A stretch of 45,330 bases of DNA from Planctomycetia bacterium (GTDB taxonomy: Bacteria > Planctomycetota > UBA8108 > SXIK01). A program made the position numbers and the translations under genes. The notes below the pieces were generated by a model. It was given only the letters and a program-made list of their open reading frames with translations. It ran no database searches and had not been told where the DNA came from. Positions 8,110 to 17,138 of this stretch are shown here, in pieces (position 1 is the stretch's first letter; each line of letters begins with the position of its first letter). The DNA is taken from the NCBI GenBank assembly GCA_005772855.1, contig SXIK01000214.1, positions 1 through 45,330 of the forward strand. Reading direction: 5' to 3'.

Positions 8110-10458
8110 GTGCAACTTGAACTCATGTTCGGGCTCCTTGTCGCGGGAGCGACCATCTTCGCTCTTTACGCAGGCATCTTCGCCTTCTTCCTCGCTCTCA
8201 AGCTCAGGAAGCGTTTGCAGTTTCTCGAGAAACGACTTCTCGAAATGCAGGCCCAGGCAAGGGGCCCCCTGGCGCCAACGATCGCAGGATCGCCCGCGGT
8301 TGTGTTGTCAGCACCGCCAGTTCAGGCCTTGCCACCGACGCAAGTTTCCTCTCCCGCCAGGGCGTCAGCTCCTCTGCGGTCGGTACCGGAGGCGCTCCGG
8401 ACAGCTCCCGGGATCGCTCCGTTGCCAACTCCTCAACCACGGGAGATGCTGGAGTCCTTCGAGCAGCTGCTCGGCACGCGCCTCCTGAGCTGGGTCGGCG
8501 CGCTCGTCACGCTCGTCGGCATTGCCTTCCTTCTGAAGTTTCTCTACGAGCGAGGCTGGATCGGACCCGTTGGCCGCGTCGCCATCGGCCTTGGAGCCGG
8601 GTTGGCAGTACTTGCCCTGGGGGAGCTCAAGGTGCTGAGGGTACACGACCTCCTGTCGCAGGCGGTCAGCTCGGTCGGAATCGGCACGCTCTTCCTCACC
8701 ACGTATCTTGCCTACAAGTTCTACGATTTTGGCGGCCAGGTGGCGACCTTCGCCTTGCTGGCGTGGTTCGCAACGTTCGCCGTGACACTTGCAGTACTGC
8801 GCCGAGGACGCGTGCTGGCGGTTCTTGGCTACGTCTGCGCCTACGCAGTCCCGATCTTGCTCTCGACGGGGCAGGATCAGGCAGAGGTGCTCTTCAGCTA
8901 CCTCGCCGTCCTCGGCCTCGGCAGCCTCGCCGTGCGAGCGCTGCGCGATTGGTGGGAGGTGACTCCCCTCTGCTTCGCCCTGAGCGCCGCTTACTACGTG
9001 GGCTGGCACGAAAGCTTTTTCACCCACGACCGGTTCGCCATCGCCGTCGCGGGGGCTTCTGGCCTGATCGTTCTCTTCGGCTTCTCCTCGCTCGTGCGAG
9101 GCCTCTCCCGGCGATGCGTGGTGGCGATGTCCGACGCGCTGGTGTTGTCGCTCTCCCAGATTGGCGGCATTTGCTTCCTCTGGGTCACGCACACGGAGGG
9201 CCCCCCCGGAACGGTTCATCGGACGTCTCTTGGCTTCATGCTTGTCGGAGTCTGCCTCCTCGATCAGGCCTGGATCTGGCTTCTCCGCCGCCAGAAGGCC
9301 ACGGGCGCCGCGATCGAGGAAATTCTCACCCTGTTGGGCGCAGGGGCCCTTGTCTTGATCATTCCGGCTGTCCTGCGCGCCGAGGGCTCCGTACTTGCGT
9401 GGTCCTTCGCTGCCGTCCTTCTGGCCGACATGGGCTTTCGTTCGGGCAGCCGGGCTTACACCCTGGCCGCCGCCGTCTGCCTTCCGGTGGCTGTCTGGGT
9501 CGGCTTCAGCGAGGGTGTCCAGCATTCCGGCATCTTCTGGCCCTGCGTGAATCGCGTCTTCGTCGCCTGGCTCGCTGTCGGCGTCGCCTGGCTTGCCGTG
9601 GGCTGGCGCGTGAGCGGCTGTCCGTCGCCGAAGGCAGGTGCCAGGGCCGGTGGCGCGCCATCCCCGAGCCTGTGGCTTGGTGTTGCAATCCGCATCGCGG
9701 GCCTCGGCATCCTGCTGATTCTCGGGACGTACGAGACGTACGCCTGGTTTCACGGTCAGATGAACCTTCCCGGCGTGGATGGGCTGGCCCTCAAGGAGTG
9801 GCGCACACGTTGCCTCCTCATCCTGCATGCGCTCTTCCCCGGCCTCTGGCTCTGGCGAGCCCGACGGCAGCCAACGCTGTGGATGGTTGCCGCCGCCTTC
9901 TACGCCGTGCTCGGCGTGGCTTACCTTGTCAACCTCGCCGATCTACACCATCGCGAGACGCTTCTCTTCTTGAATCCATCCTTCGCGGCTGGGCCCCTCT
10001 TGCCCGCCGGAATCTTCCTGGTCGCGCAAAATCTGCGCTGGGCCGGCACGCTGGAGAGAGGTGCGATTGGAGCAGCACTGGAGGTCTACGCGCACGTCCT
10101 CTGCGTTGCTCTCCTGAGCGTCGAGCTTCACCAGGGGTTGACCCTCAAGGCGTGGGAGCCCCAGGGGCAAGTGTGGGTGCGGCTGGCGATGGTTTCCGTG
10201 GGGTGGGCCGTTTACGCCACCGTCACCTTCTGGATCGGGATCCAGCGTGGACGCGCCGTGTGGCGATGGTTTGCCATGGGGCTCCTTCTCGCCACGCTCC
10301 TCAAGGTCTTCCTTGTGGACATGGCGGAGGCAAGACAGCTATGGCGAGTTGTGTCGTTCCTGGTCCTGGGGACGCTGCTCATGGGCTGTTCCTACATCTA
10401 CGCACGCCACGAGAAAAGAAAGTCGAGTGCTTCAACGGAAGGCGGTTCCAAGTCATGA
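8110..10458 (+). CDS. DUF2339 family polytopic membrane protein
   Basis: This protein of about 782 residues begins with one hydrophobic segment (FGLLVAGATIFALYAGIFAFF), then a charged helix (LKLRKRLQFLEKRLLEMQAQ) and a Pro/Ala-rich linker. The DUF2339 core follows: FEQLLGTRLLSWVGALVTLV, then a long series of membrane helices to near the C-terminus, perhaps 20 or more. The motif LLSWVGALVTLVGIAFLLKF is characteristic of DUF2339. The function of the family is unknown. I chose GTG 8110 because GGAGG lies nine bases upstream (8096-8100); the ATG at 8125 is an alternative, and in-frame sequence further upstream has no ribosome site. The stop overlaps the start of the next gene (ATGA), so the two should be translated together; DUF2339 and DUF3999 genes are known neighbours in other bacteria. 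Confidence 0.88.
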   Translation: MQLELMFGLLVAGATIFALYAGIFAFFLALKLRKRLQFLEKRLLEMQAQARGPLAPTIAGSPAVVLSAPPVQALPPTQVSSPARASAPLRSVPEALRTAPGIAPLPTPQPREMLESFEQLLGTRLLSWVGALVTLVGIAFLLKFLYERGWIGPVGRVAIGLGAGLAVLALGELKVLRVHDLLSQAVSSVGIGTLFLTTYLAYKFYDFGGQVATFALLAWFATFAVTLAVLRRGRVLAVLGYVCAYAVPILLSTGQDQAEVLFSYLAVLGLGSLAVRALRDWWEVTPLCFALSAAYYVGWHESFFTHDRFAIAVAGASGLIVLFGFSSLVRGLSRRCVVAMSDALVLSLSQIGGICFLWVTHTEGPPGTVHRTSLGFMLVGVCLLDQAWIWLLRRQKATGAAIEEILTLLGAGALVLIIPAVLRAEGSVLAWSFAAVLLADMGFRSGSRAYTLAAAVCLPVAVWVGFSEGVQHSGIFWPCVNRVFVAWLAVGVAWLAVGWRVSGCPSPKAGARAGGAPSPSLWLGVAIRIAGLGILLILGTYETYAWFHGQMNLPGVDGLALKEWRTRCLLILHALFPGLWLWRARRQPTLWMVAAAFYAVLGVAYLVNLADLHHRETLLFLNPSFAAGPLLPAGIFLVAQNLRWAGTLERGAIGAALEVYAHVLCVALLSVELHQGLTLKAWEPQGQVWVRLAMVSVGWAVYATVTFWIGIQRGRAVWRWFAMGLLLATLLKVFLVDMAEARQLWRVVSFLVLGTLLMGCSYIYARHEKRKSSASTEGGSKS

Positions 10459-11798
10459 GTACGCTGACATTCGCCGCGCACGCGGTCCTCATCTTCCATC
10501 TCCTGGCCACGACGCCGGTACACGCTAACAACTTCAAGGACTGGAGACAGCATGGAGCTCTCAAGGCTCCCACCGGACGCTTCGTGAGGATCTCCCTCAC
10601 ACCCAACATCTTCGATGCCTGTGATCATGCAGATTTGTCGGACCTGCGCCTGGCAGACTCGAAGGGCACGGAAGTCCCCCACGCCATCATTCGAGAGAAG
10701 GAGATTCGCGAGGAAGTGGAGCTTGCCGGGCAGGTCCTCAATCTAGAGAGCCCCACACCCGACTCCTCCCGTATCACGGTCGACTTCGGAGGAAGCGTCG
10801 TGAAGAACCGCATTTCCGTGGCCACGGCCGGGAGCAACTTTCGTCGCAAGGTCCGGGTGGAGGGAAGCGCCGATCAGGTCAGCTGGGCCGAGGTCCTGCC
10901 CGAGGGGTGGCTCTTCGCTGTCCCGGGCGGCCCGCGGTTCGAGAGGCTCGATCTCGGGCCGAACAACCATCGTTACCTTCGGGTGACGGTGAGCCGGATG
11001 CCCGAGGAGCCACGGGCGCCCGGCATCGACTCCGTCCAGTGCCGCCACGTCGTTGTACGGAAGCCCGCGGAGTCGGAGCGTGGAGCCGTGCTCCAGTCCT
11101 ACGCCACGGAGACCACCACGCGCCAAAGCACAGCATTCCTCGACTTCGGCCTCCGTCACCTTCCGGTGGCTCGTCTCAAGATCACCCTTGGGAGCGATCC
11201 GCAGCGAGTGTTTCGGCGGGAGTGTCAGGTCTTCGGTAGAAACAGCCTCGAGGAGAAAATCAAGGTGCGCTTTGAGACCAAGGAGTACGGTGGAGTTCGC
11301 GAGATTGAAACGCCGTGGACGCGACTCGGCTCGGGAGCTCTCTTCCGCGACGCGACGGGTGCGGAGTCTCTCGAGCTGTCTGTCGAGGCGCCGTACCGGT
11401 ATCTCAAGTGCGTCATCGAGAATGCGGATAGCCCACCTCTCGACGTGAGCGGGGTCACAGGAGTCCTGCACCCGGTCCATGTCATTTTCGAGCCAGCCGG
11501 GCAGACGAGTTTCATGCTCCACTGCGGGAATCAAGCCGCAGAGGCTCCAGTCTACGAGGCCACGAGCACCCTTGTGGCGCTTGACGTGCGCACACTGCCC
11601 ACTTGCGAGGTGGCTGCGCTCGTCCTCGATACGGGTGCGCGGACTGGGGAGCCGCCGGCGGGGCAGACTGCCGTGTGGGTCTGCCTGGGGGTCGTCGTCG
11701 TGGCCACCCTGGCGCTTTTGTGGTGGACAGCTGTCTCGGGGATGAAGAAGCCCGTCGAGGCTGGCGAAACACCGGGACAGTCTGCCGTTCTGGAGTAG
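10455..11798 (+). CDS. DUF3999 family exported, membrane-anchored protein
   Basis: The 447-residue protein has a signal peptide (MSTLTFAAHAVLIFHLLATT, cleavage likely near VHAN), a large predicted periplasmic beta-rich region, and one C-terminal membrane helix (AVWVCLGVVVVATLALLWW) before a short cytoplasmic tail. This arrangement and its position behind DUF2339 match DUF3999, whose role is unknown. The region FDFGGSVV..RISV and the repeated GSADQVSW-like stretches look like jelly-roll/discoidin-type sandwiches. The ATG overlaps the upstream TGA by four bases and has GGAAGGCGG about nine bases before it. It probably acts in a complex with the DUF2339 protein. The assignment rests on topology and synteny more than on a sharp motif. 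Confidence 0.75.
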   Translation: MSTLTFAAHAVLIFHLLATTPVHANNFKDWRQHGALKAPTGRFVRISLTPNIFDACDHADLSDLRLADSKGTEVPHAIIREKEIREEVELAGQVLNLESPTPDSSRITVDFGGSVVKNRISVATAGSNFRRKVRVEGSADQVSWAEVLPEGWLFAVPGGPRFERLDLGPNNHRYLRVTVSRMPEEPRAPGIDSVQCRHVVVRKPAESERGAVLQSYATETTTRQSTAFLDFGLRHLPVARLKITLGSDPQRVFRRECQVFGRNSLEEKIKVRFETKEYGGVREIETPWTRLGSGALFRDATGAESLELSVEAPYRYLKCVIENADSPPLDVSGVTGVLHPVHVIFEPAGQTSFMLHCGNQAAEAPVYEATSTLVALDVRTLPTCEVAALVLDTGARTGEPPAGQTAVWVCLGVVVVATLALLWWTAVSGMKKPVEAGETPGQSAVLE

Positions 11799-11854
11799 CC
11801 AGCAGGTGAGGTCAGGGTGCCAGAGGGTGCCGTGATCACGCTTTCACTCAAACG

Positions 11855-11874
11855 AAAAAAAATGGGGCTGCCCC
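11855..11874 (-). terminator. Intrinsic terminator on the minus strand
   Basis: Read on the minus strand, GGGG-CAG-CCCC is followed by ATTTTTTTTCG (eight T, complement of the A-run at 11855-11862). The stem is short but all G-C. No intact minus-strand gene lies upstream of it (towards higher coordinates), only the relic at about 11975-12200, so it looks like the leftover terminator of that former gene. The remainder of the 425-bp gap (11799-12223) also holds a second inverted repeat, CGGGAGCC / GGCTCCCG at 11907-11914 and 11935-11942. Confidence 0.5.
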
Positions 11875-11974
11875 GCGGTTCGGGATTTCCTCGGAGGTGA
11901 TGACGACGGGAGCCGCCCATGCGGTGTGACTCGGGGCTCCCGCGTACACTATTCCTGGATAGAAAAGATAAGCG

Positions 11975-12200
11975 ATTCTCTTGTACCTCCAGGGTGCAAT
12001 CGACCTGCAACAGAAGCCGCAGGGACGTCCCGGGGCTTAGCTGACACACCTCCTCGAGCGTGAGGCGAGGACGCTCGTGACCACAAAAACGCCTTGACCT
12101 CTGCTGGCACGAGGATCGCCACCGACCGGTCGCCTCCGTCGAGGAACCGGTAGCTCTCCAGCGCGTCCATCAACTTGGATTCCCATTGCGCGGGAACGAC
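11975..12200 (-). pseudogene. Frameshifted relic resembling a SpoA (FliN/FliM C-terminal) domain
   Basis: On the minus strand one frame reads ...WESKLMDALESYRFLDGG then SVAILVPAEVKAFL. A second frame continues GHERPRLTLEEVCQLSPGTS and then CTLEVQENRLS. Joined at a one-base shift near 12079-12088 (a CACAAAAAC stretch on the plus strand), this gives a pattern like the SpoA domain of FliN (VPVxVxxxLGxxRLTLxELLxLxPGSxxxL). Neither frame runs far on its own, there is no clear end in one frame, and a minus-strand terminator lies downstream at 11855. I see the joined frames directly; the SpoA identity is by eye only and could be wrong. No other flagellar or type III secretion gene is in the window, so if correct it is an isolated fossil. 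Confidence 0.35.
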
Positions 12201-12223
12201 GCTGGACTTATTGCATTACGATC

Positions 12224-13615
12224 ATGTCGGATCCACTCTCCCTGCCCGTCGCCGAGTTGACCGAGCGCTATCGCAAGAAGGATCTGTCCCCGCTGGAGGT
12301 TACCCGCGCAGCGCTCGATCGCATTGGCAAGTTAAATCCCCTCTACAACGCGTTCTGTGTTGTCGGGGAGGAATCGGCGCTCAGGGCGGCACGAGAGTCG
12401 GAAGCCCGCTGGCAGCGAGGCACGCCGCTGGGGCTCGTGGACGGCGTGCCGACCACGGTAAAGGACTTGTTGTGGGTCAAGGGCTGGCCAACACTGCGCG
12501 GCTCCCGTTCCATTGCGCGCAACCAGCCGTGGGACGAAGACAGCGCCTCGGTTTCGAGGCTGCGCGAGCAGGGCGCGGTGTTTCTTGGCAAGACCACAAC
12601 CTCGGAATTCGGCTGGAAGGGGGTAACCGACAGCCCGCTGACTGGCTTGACCATCAACCCCTGGAACAAGTTCTCTACGCCCGGAGGCAGTAGCGGCGGG
12701 GCAGCCGTGGCGGCAGCGTTGGCAATGGGCAACCTGCACGTGGGCACGGACGGTGGAGGATCGATCCGCATCCCCGCCGGGTTTTGCGGGGTATTCGGTT
12801 TCAAGCCAACCTGGGGTCTGGTGCCAGTATATCCGCATTCGCCGGCGTTCACCCTGTGGCATCAGGGACCGTTATCCCGCAATGTGGCGGACGCAGCCTG
12901 GATGCTCAGCGTCATCTCACATCCTGATGAGCGGGATTGGGCAGCCGCACCGCCGCTCGACATCGACTATCGTGTGGGGCTGGAGGCCGGAGTTCGCGGC
13001 TTGCGCATGGCCTATAGCCCAACCCTCGGTTTTGCCAGGGTCGAGCCAGAAATCGCCGCACGAGTCGAGCGGGGCGTCAACGAGTACGCACAACTTGGCG
13101 CCATCGTTGAGCAGATCGATCTCGGGCTTGATGATCCGATTGCGATCATGAAACCACTCTGGGCCGTGGCTCTCGCACTGGCCGTTGCGCCGATGACCCC
13201 AGCAGAACGTGCGCTGTGTGACCCACCGATGCTGGAGCTTGCCGAACAGGGGTTCCATTTGAGCGCGCTCGAGTATCGGCAATTGGAGCGCGAGCGCGAG
13301 GCATTGGGTCGGCGCATGAACTTGCTCTACCAAGATTATGATCTTCTCATCACGCCGCAGATGCCAATCACTGCCTTCGCGGCCGGTCACAACGTGCCGC
13401 CGGGCAGTGGTATGCACGCCTGGTGGCAGTGGTCGCCTTTCACCTACCTTTTCAACCTCACTCAGCAGCCCGCCGCGACCGTACCTTGCGGGTTCGCGAA
13501 GGATGGCCTGCCGGTGGCGATGCAACTTGTCGGTGCCAAGTTCTCCGATCGCCAGGTGCTACGCGCTGCGCGCGCCTACGAAAAAATGCACCCTTTCGTG
13601 ATGCCACAGCCGTGA
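12224..13615 (+). CDS. Amidase signature (AS) family amidohydrolase
   Basis: The 463-residue protein has the full Ser-cisSer-Lys triad of the amidase signature family: Lys80 in VPTTVKDL, Ser156 in TPGGSSGGAAVAAA and Ser180 in GTDGGGSIRIPAGFCG. The two serines are 24 residues apart, as in fatty acid amide hydrolase. Such enzymes hydrolyse amides in the cytoplasm. This one is free-standing, with no GatB/GatC neighbour, and the C-terminal region (TYLFNLTQQPAATVPCG, GLPVAMQLVG) is that of general amidases rather than GatA. ATG 12224 gives the normal N-terminus (LSLPVAELTERYRKKDLSPLEVT), though no clear Shine-Dalgarno precedes it. By eye its Leu codons use CTG/TTG more freely than the CTC-rich genes just upstream. 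Together with the relic before it this may mark acquired DNA, but that is inference. Substrate unknown. Confidence 0.88.
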   Translation: MSDPLSLPVAELTERYRKKDLSPLEVTRAALDRIGKLNPLYNAFCVVGEESALRAARESEARWQRGTPLGLVDGVPTTVKDLLWVKGWPTLRGSRSIARNQPWDEDSASVSRLREQGAVFLGKTTTSEFGWKGVTDSPLTGLTINPWNKFSTPGGSSGGAAVAAALAMGNLHVGTDGGGSIRIPAGFCGVFGFKPTWGLVPVYPHSPAFTLWHQGPLSRNVADAAWMLSVISHPDERDWAAAPPLDIDYRVGLEAGVRGLRMAYSPTLGFARVEPEIAARVERGVNEYAQLGAIVEQIDLGLDDPIAIMKPLWAVALALAVAPMTPAERALCDPPMLELAEQGFHLSALEYRQLEREREALGRRMNLLYQDYDLLITPQMPITAFAAGHNVPPGSGMHAWWQWSPFTYLFNLTQQPAATVPCGFAKDGLPVAMQLVGAKFSDRQVLRAARAYEKMHPFVMPQP

Positions 13616-13643
13616 TGGCAAGTGCCGCACGTTCTCGGAATCC

Positions 13644-16091
13644 TCATCGGCACCCCAGGGAACAGGCTCCAAGCTCGTCTGGCGTTGGATCTTCGCCACA
13701 CAGGAGCGGCCCGGGCCTGGGGGGCTCCACCCCCGCCTGAAATAGCCACTTGAGGACCACCAGAGCATCGGTCAGGTTGAGGTGGCCGTCATCATCGGCA
13801 TCGCTCGCGTCCTCGCAGGGGCGTTCGCTGCCAAGGAACAGGTAGCCGAGGAGGGCAATTGCGTCGGTAATCTCTGTCTTGCCGTTCTCATCGGCGTCTC
13901 CGCGTCGGAAGGGGCCCGTTGGCGCGTCGGAAGGCACTCCATCGAAGACGTAGGCCGTCCCCGCGGTGAAGAGAGCAAGGTCCGGCACTCCATCCTGGTT
14001 GAGGTCACCGACCAGATGATCCAACGGCTGCGGTAAGTCACCGCCGAAATTGAACGGGGGATCGAGTCCGTCCAGCCCACGGTTGAAGATAAATGAGACC
14101 GTCTGGTTGCTGTTGGCCGTGGTGATGTCGAGAAACCCGTCGCGGTTCACGTCGGCGATGAAGAGGGAGCGCGGACCGCTCGAGAGCTTCACAGTCGCAG
14201 GCTTTTCGAAGGCTCGATTTCCACGCCCGTAAAGGACGAAAACCTCCGGGGCGGCGGAAGTCGCCGCGATCAGGTCAGGAAGGGTGTCCCCGGAGACGTC
14301 CCCCATCGCGAGCTCGAGGAAAGACCGGGGAGCCTCGCTGCGGCCGGCCTCCACAAACTCCGTGAAGCTTCCATCTCCTTTCCCGTAATGAACGGCGAGG
14401 ACAGCCGAGGCGGACACGATCATGTCCACGAACCCATCCCGATCCACATCTCCGAGGACCAAGGCCCTCGGCCGCTCAAGAGTTGGGACGGGCAGGGCTT
14501 CGACAAATTTCGCGCCATCCTGGTTCAGGAAGATTGCCACCTCGCTTGTCGCGATGCGAAGGCCAGCGAGGTCCACGGTCTCGTTGCCGTCGAGCCGCCC
14601 CGCCGAGAGAGGGGAGCTAAGCAATCCTGCAGGCAGAGACTGGCTCTTGAGGACCTTTCCACTGCGGTCGAGGAGCGTCACGAGCAGAATGCTCCCGGCA
14701 AGATTGGACCCGGCGAGATCCGGGACATCATCCGCATTCAGGTCGACGACGACCAGCTGCTTGTAGGCCAGCTCCGTGGGGGTGGTCAGGGAAGGCACCG
14801 CGGACGACCTGAAGCCCGGGCCCATGAAGATGTCCACGCTTGCCGAGCCAGAGCTGGGAAAGAAGAAATCCCCGGCGCCATCGCCATCAAGGTCCGCCAC
14901 TGCGGAAGCCGTGCCCGATCCAATCGTGACCTTGCCTGCCTCGAGAAACTGTTCCCCTGCGCGTCCCCAGAACACCGTGAGTGCAGAAGACCCGGTATCC
15001 GCAGTGACCACATCGAAGCGTCCATCGGCATCGAGGTCGGGAGCAGCCACAAAAGACGGTAGATCTCCGGTCGGACCAAAGGGAATCTGTTGAAGGAACC
15101 TCCCATCGCCCTTTCCTCGATGGACCGAGAGGGTCCTGCTCCCCTCGGACACGAGGGCAAAATCCTGTTGGAGGTCTCCGTTCAGGTCTGCCGCTCCGGC
15201 CGTGGCGATACCCTGGGTGGCCAGGCCGAGCGTCTGTTCATAGCTACCGTCACCCCTCGAAATGCCCGCGACTGCCTTGGAAATCAGGCCCTGCGGCGTG
15301 GTGTCCTGACACGTGAGGAGAAGGTCTCCCTTGCCGTCGTTGTTCCAGTCAGCCGTGAAGACAAACCTTCCGCAGGGTGGAAATCCGCTCACTGGATTCC
15401 GTTGCAGGAAGCTTCCGTCTCCCCGGCCCTCAAATGGCAGGACCCCCTCGGTGCCATGCCCAACGATCAGATCGAGGTCGCCATCCCCATCGTAGTCAAG
15501 GCTTTCCCCGGAGTGAGGCTGCACAATGGAATAGTCCTTGAGGAAAGCGAGACCTCCGTTGCCATCACCGAGGAAGACCGAGACGGAGTTGAGGGAAAAG
15601 TTTGCGGTCGCGATATCGAGGCGTCCGTCCTTGTTCCAGTCGCCCACCATGATCCAGCGCGAGGCGCGCGCCTGACTGAGCGCCCGGGGACCCTGGAAAG
15701 CTCCACGGTCATTACGGATCAGATAGGCCGTCGTGGCCGGGTCCGCCGCAAGAATGTCATCGTAGCCATCCCCGTCCAGGTCTGCGGCCCGCACCATGTA
15801 GGTGCTCGCCCCCACGGCCAGCGAGGACTTGGTCCAACGAGTACGGGTGGCAGGGTCCTGGAGGAACAGCTCGATGAGCCCCGTCCCACCCGCGGTAACC
15901 AGGTCCAGCCGGCTATCCCCATTGAACTCACCCGCCGCAACGGTCACCGGGCTTGTGACATCACTGATTGCGAAGGGGGAGGCGAATCGGATCTCCCCGG
16001 CGCGGGCAGAATGGACTTCAAGAAGGGACACGAGGAATACACCCGCGAAAACGCACACAGGCTGAATGTTCATCGGGTACCGTGCATTCAC
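13644..16091 (-). CDS. Exported FG-GAP/VCBS protein with dockerin-like C-terminal tail
   Basis: This protein of about 815 residues has a signal peptide (MNIQPVCVFAGVFLVSLLEV, cleavage near ARAGE) and about twelve FG-GAP/VCBS blades, for example DLDGDGYDDILA, DWNKDGRLDIAT, DYDGDGDLDLIV and DVNRDGFLDITT. The last ~85 residues carry the dockerin-like tail: DADENGKTEITD and DADDDGHLNLTD loops, each with a helix ending in LF, then CGEDPTPDELGAC. GTG 16091 is preferred because CGAGG lies eight bases before it; ATG 16073, 18 bases further in, is an alternative and also keeps the signal peptide. It lies tail to tail with the amidase, 28 bp apart. It resembles the gene at 5460 in layout and tail, so the two are probably paralogues. 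Likely secreted; function unknown. Confidence 0.85.
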   Translation of the reverse strand: MNARYPMNIQPVCVFAGVFLVSLLEVHSARAGEIRFASPFAISDVTSPVTVAAGEFNGDSRLDLVTAGGTGLIELFLQDPATRTRWTKSSLAVGASTYMVRAADLDGDGYDDILAADPATTAYLIRNDRGAFQGPRALSQARASRWIMVGDWNKDGRLDIATANFSLNSVSVFLGDGNGGLAFLKDYSIVQPHSGESLDYDGDGDLDLIVGHGTEGVLPFEGRGDGSFLQRNPVSGFPPCGRFVFTADWNNDGKGDLLLTCQDTTPQGLISKAVAGISRGDGSYEQTLGLATQGIATAGAADLNGDLQQDFALVSEGSRTLSVHRGKGDGRFLQQIPFGPTGDLPSFVAAPDLDADGRFDVVTADTGSSALTVFWGRAGEQFLEAGKVTIGSGTASAVADLDGDGAGDFFFPSSGSASVDIFMGPGFRSSAVPSLTTPTELAYKQLVVVDLNADDVPDLAGSNLAGSILLVTLLDRSGKVLKSQSLPAGLLSSPLSAGRLDGNETVDLAGLRIATSEVAIFLNQDGAKFVEALPVPTLERPRALVLGDVDRDGFVDMIVSASAVLAVHYGKGDGSFTEFVEAGRSEAPRSFLELAMGDVSGDTLPDLIAATSAAPEVFVLYGRGNRAFEKPATVKLSSGPRSLFIADVNRDGFLDITTANSNQTVSFIFNRGLDGLDPPFNFGGDLPQPLDHLVGDLNQDGVPDLALFTAGTAYVFDGVPSDAPTGPFRRGDADENGKTEITDAIALLGYLFLGSERPCEDASDADDDGHLNLTDALVVLKWLFQAGVEPPRPGPLLCGEDPTPDELGACSLGCR

Positions 16092-16212
16092 AGGAATCGC
16101 CTCGGAGCAATAAACAAAAATGAATGGGACATGGCACCCCTCCATTGTAGGGGCAGGCTAATGTCCAAACGGGATCGAGAATCACAAATACGCAGGAAGC
16201 CTTCGAATTGGG

Positions 16213-17133
16213 CTACAGACTGTTTCGAATCTGCTCCAGCTCGCGCCTTGCGGTCTCGGCGGCCTGCCGGATGGCCTCGATCCACGGAATATCCTTCTGT
16301 TCGTGGGCAAAGAGAATCGATCGCGACGCATTGACCACGGCGCCCCGACCGTCGGCACGAAAGCAAGCCTTCAGCTGGGCCGCCTCTGCGCCTTGCGCCC
16401 CGTAGCCGGGCACAAGAAAAGGCGCATGCGGCAAGGCCGCGCGGATCCGTTTCGCCTGCTCAATCGCCGTGGCTCCGACGACGGCCCCGATCGAGCTGAA
16501 TCCAGATCGCCCGCGGAGCGGCTCTCCCCACCGGGCAGTCAACGCCGCCATGCGGAGGTACAGGGGTTCGCCTTCCACTTCAAGGTCCTGAAGCTCGTGC
16601 GCCGACGGGTTCGAGGTACGTACGAGCACAAAAAGTCCCTTGCCGCCGGAATGCGACATCTTCAAGAAGGACTTCATTGAGTCGGTGCCAAGAAGCGGAT
16701 TCACGGTAATCGCGTCAACGTACGGGCCCGGGGTGTCGGGGGTGCTCCCCAGATACGCGTCCGCGTAAGCCTCGGCCGTATGGCCAACGTCCCCTCGCTT
16801 CACATCGAGGATCACAAGCAGGCCTGCCTTCTTCGCCTTGCGACAGACTTCCGTGAGGACCTCACAACCGCTGGCACCGAATCGCTCGTAAAAAGCGGAG
16901 TTTGGCTTCACCGCAACGGCCGAGTCCCTGACGGCCTCGATGACTCGGCTCAAAAAAAGCCCAAGTGCCCCGGCGGCCCTGGCACAATAGCCAGCATTCG
17001 ATGGCGCGCCCGAGCCCAGGGCGCCGAGAATTTCCCGGGGCAAACGCTCCAGCACCGGATCAAGACCCACGACAAGGCAGCTCTTCTTTTCCTCCACCGA
17101 TTGAACGAGCCGATCGGCGAAACTCTCAGACAT
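16213..17133 (-). CDS. pyrF: Orotidine 5'-phosphate decarboxylase (pyrF type 2)
   Basis: The 306-residue protein decarboxylates OMP to UMP, the last step of de novo pyrimidine synthesis. The catalytic Asp-x-Lys-x-x-Asp array is DVKRGD at residues 110-115 (in LDVKRGDVGHTA), preceded by VGLDP at 22-26 and VKPNSAFYERFG at 75-86; PGYGAQGAE forms the phosphate-binding end. The length and KRGDVGHTAEAYA place it in the longer 'type 2' branch found in mycobacteria, myxobacteria and planctomycetes. ATG 17133 has a strong GAGAGGTG six bases upstream. The stop codon of the preceding unknown gene (17139) lies inside that ribosome site, so the two are almost surely co-transcribed and coupled. No other pyrimidine gene is nearby. 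Confidence 0.93.
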   Translation of the reverse strand: MSESFADRLVQSVEEKKSCLVVGLDPVLERLPREILGALGSGAPSNAGYCARAAGALGLFLSRVIEAVRDSAVAVKPNSAFYERFGASGCEVLTEVCRKAKKAGLLVILDVKRGDVGHTAEAYADAYLGSTPDTPGPYVDAITVNPLLGTDSMKSFLKMSHSGGKGLFVLVRTSNPSAHELQDLEVEGEPLYLRMAALTARWGEPLRGRSGFSSIGAVVGATAIEQAKRIRAALPHAPFLVPGYGAQGAEAAQLKACFRADGRGAVVNASRSILFAHEQKDIPWIEAIRQAAETARRELEQIRNSL

Positions 17134-17138
17134 GGGAT

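Noticed and set aside
8365-9828. Long minus-strand open frame of 487 codons opposite the DUF2339 gene
   Set aside because: It is the complement of a CTC/GCC-rich membrane protein gene, giving a Glu/Gly/His-rich translation with no domain; the plus-strand frame has membrane helices and a family motif.
8763-10454. Upstream extension of the DUF3999 frame
   Set aside because: The Arg/Pro-rich translation is out of frame within the DUF2339 gene; the real start at 10455 has a ribosome site, an ATGA overlap and a signal peptide.
16137-16153. Hairpin CCCCT...AGGGG downstream of pyrF
   Set aside because: The T-rich stretch on the minus strand begins well away from the stem; a terminator is possible but unsupported.
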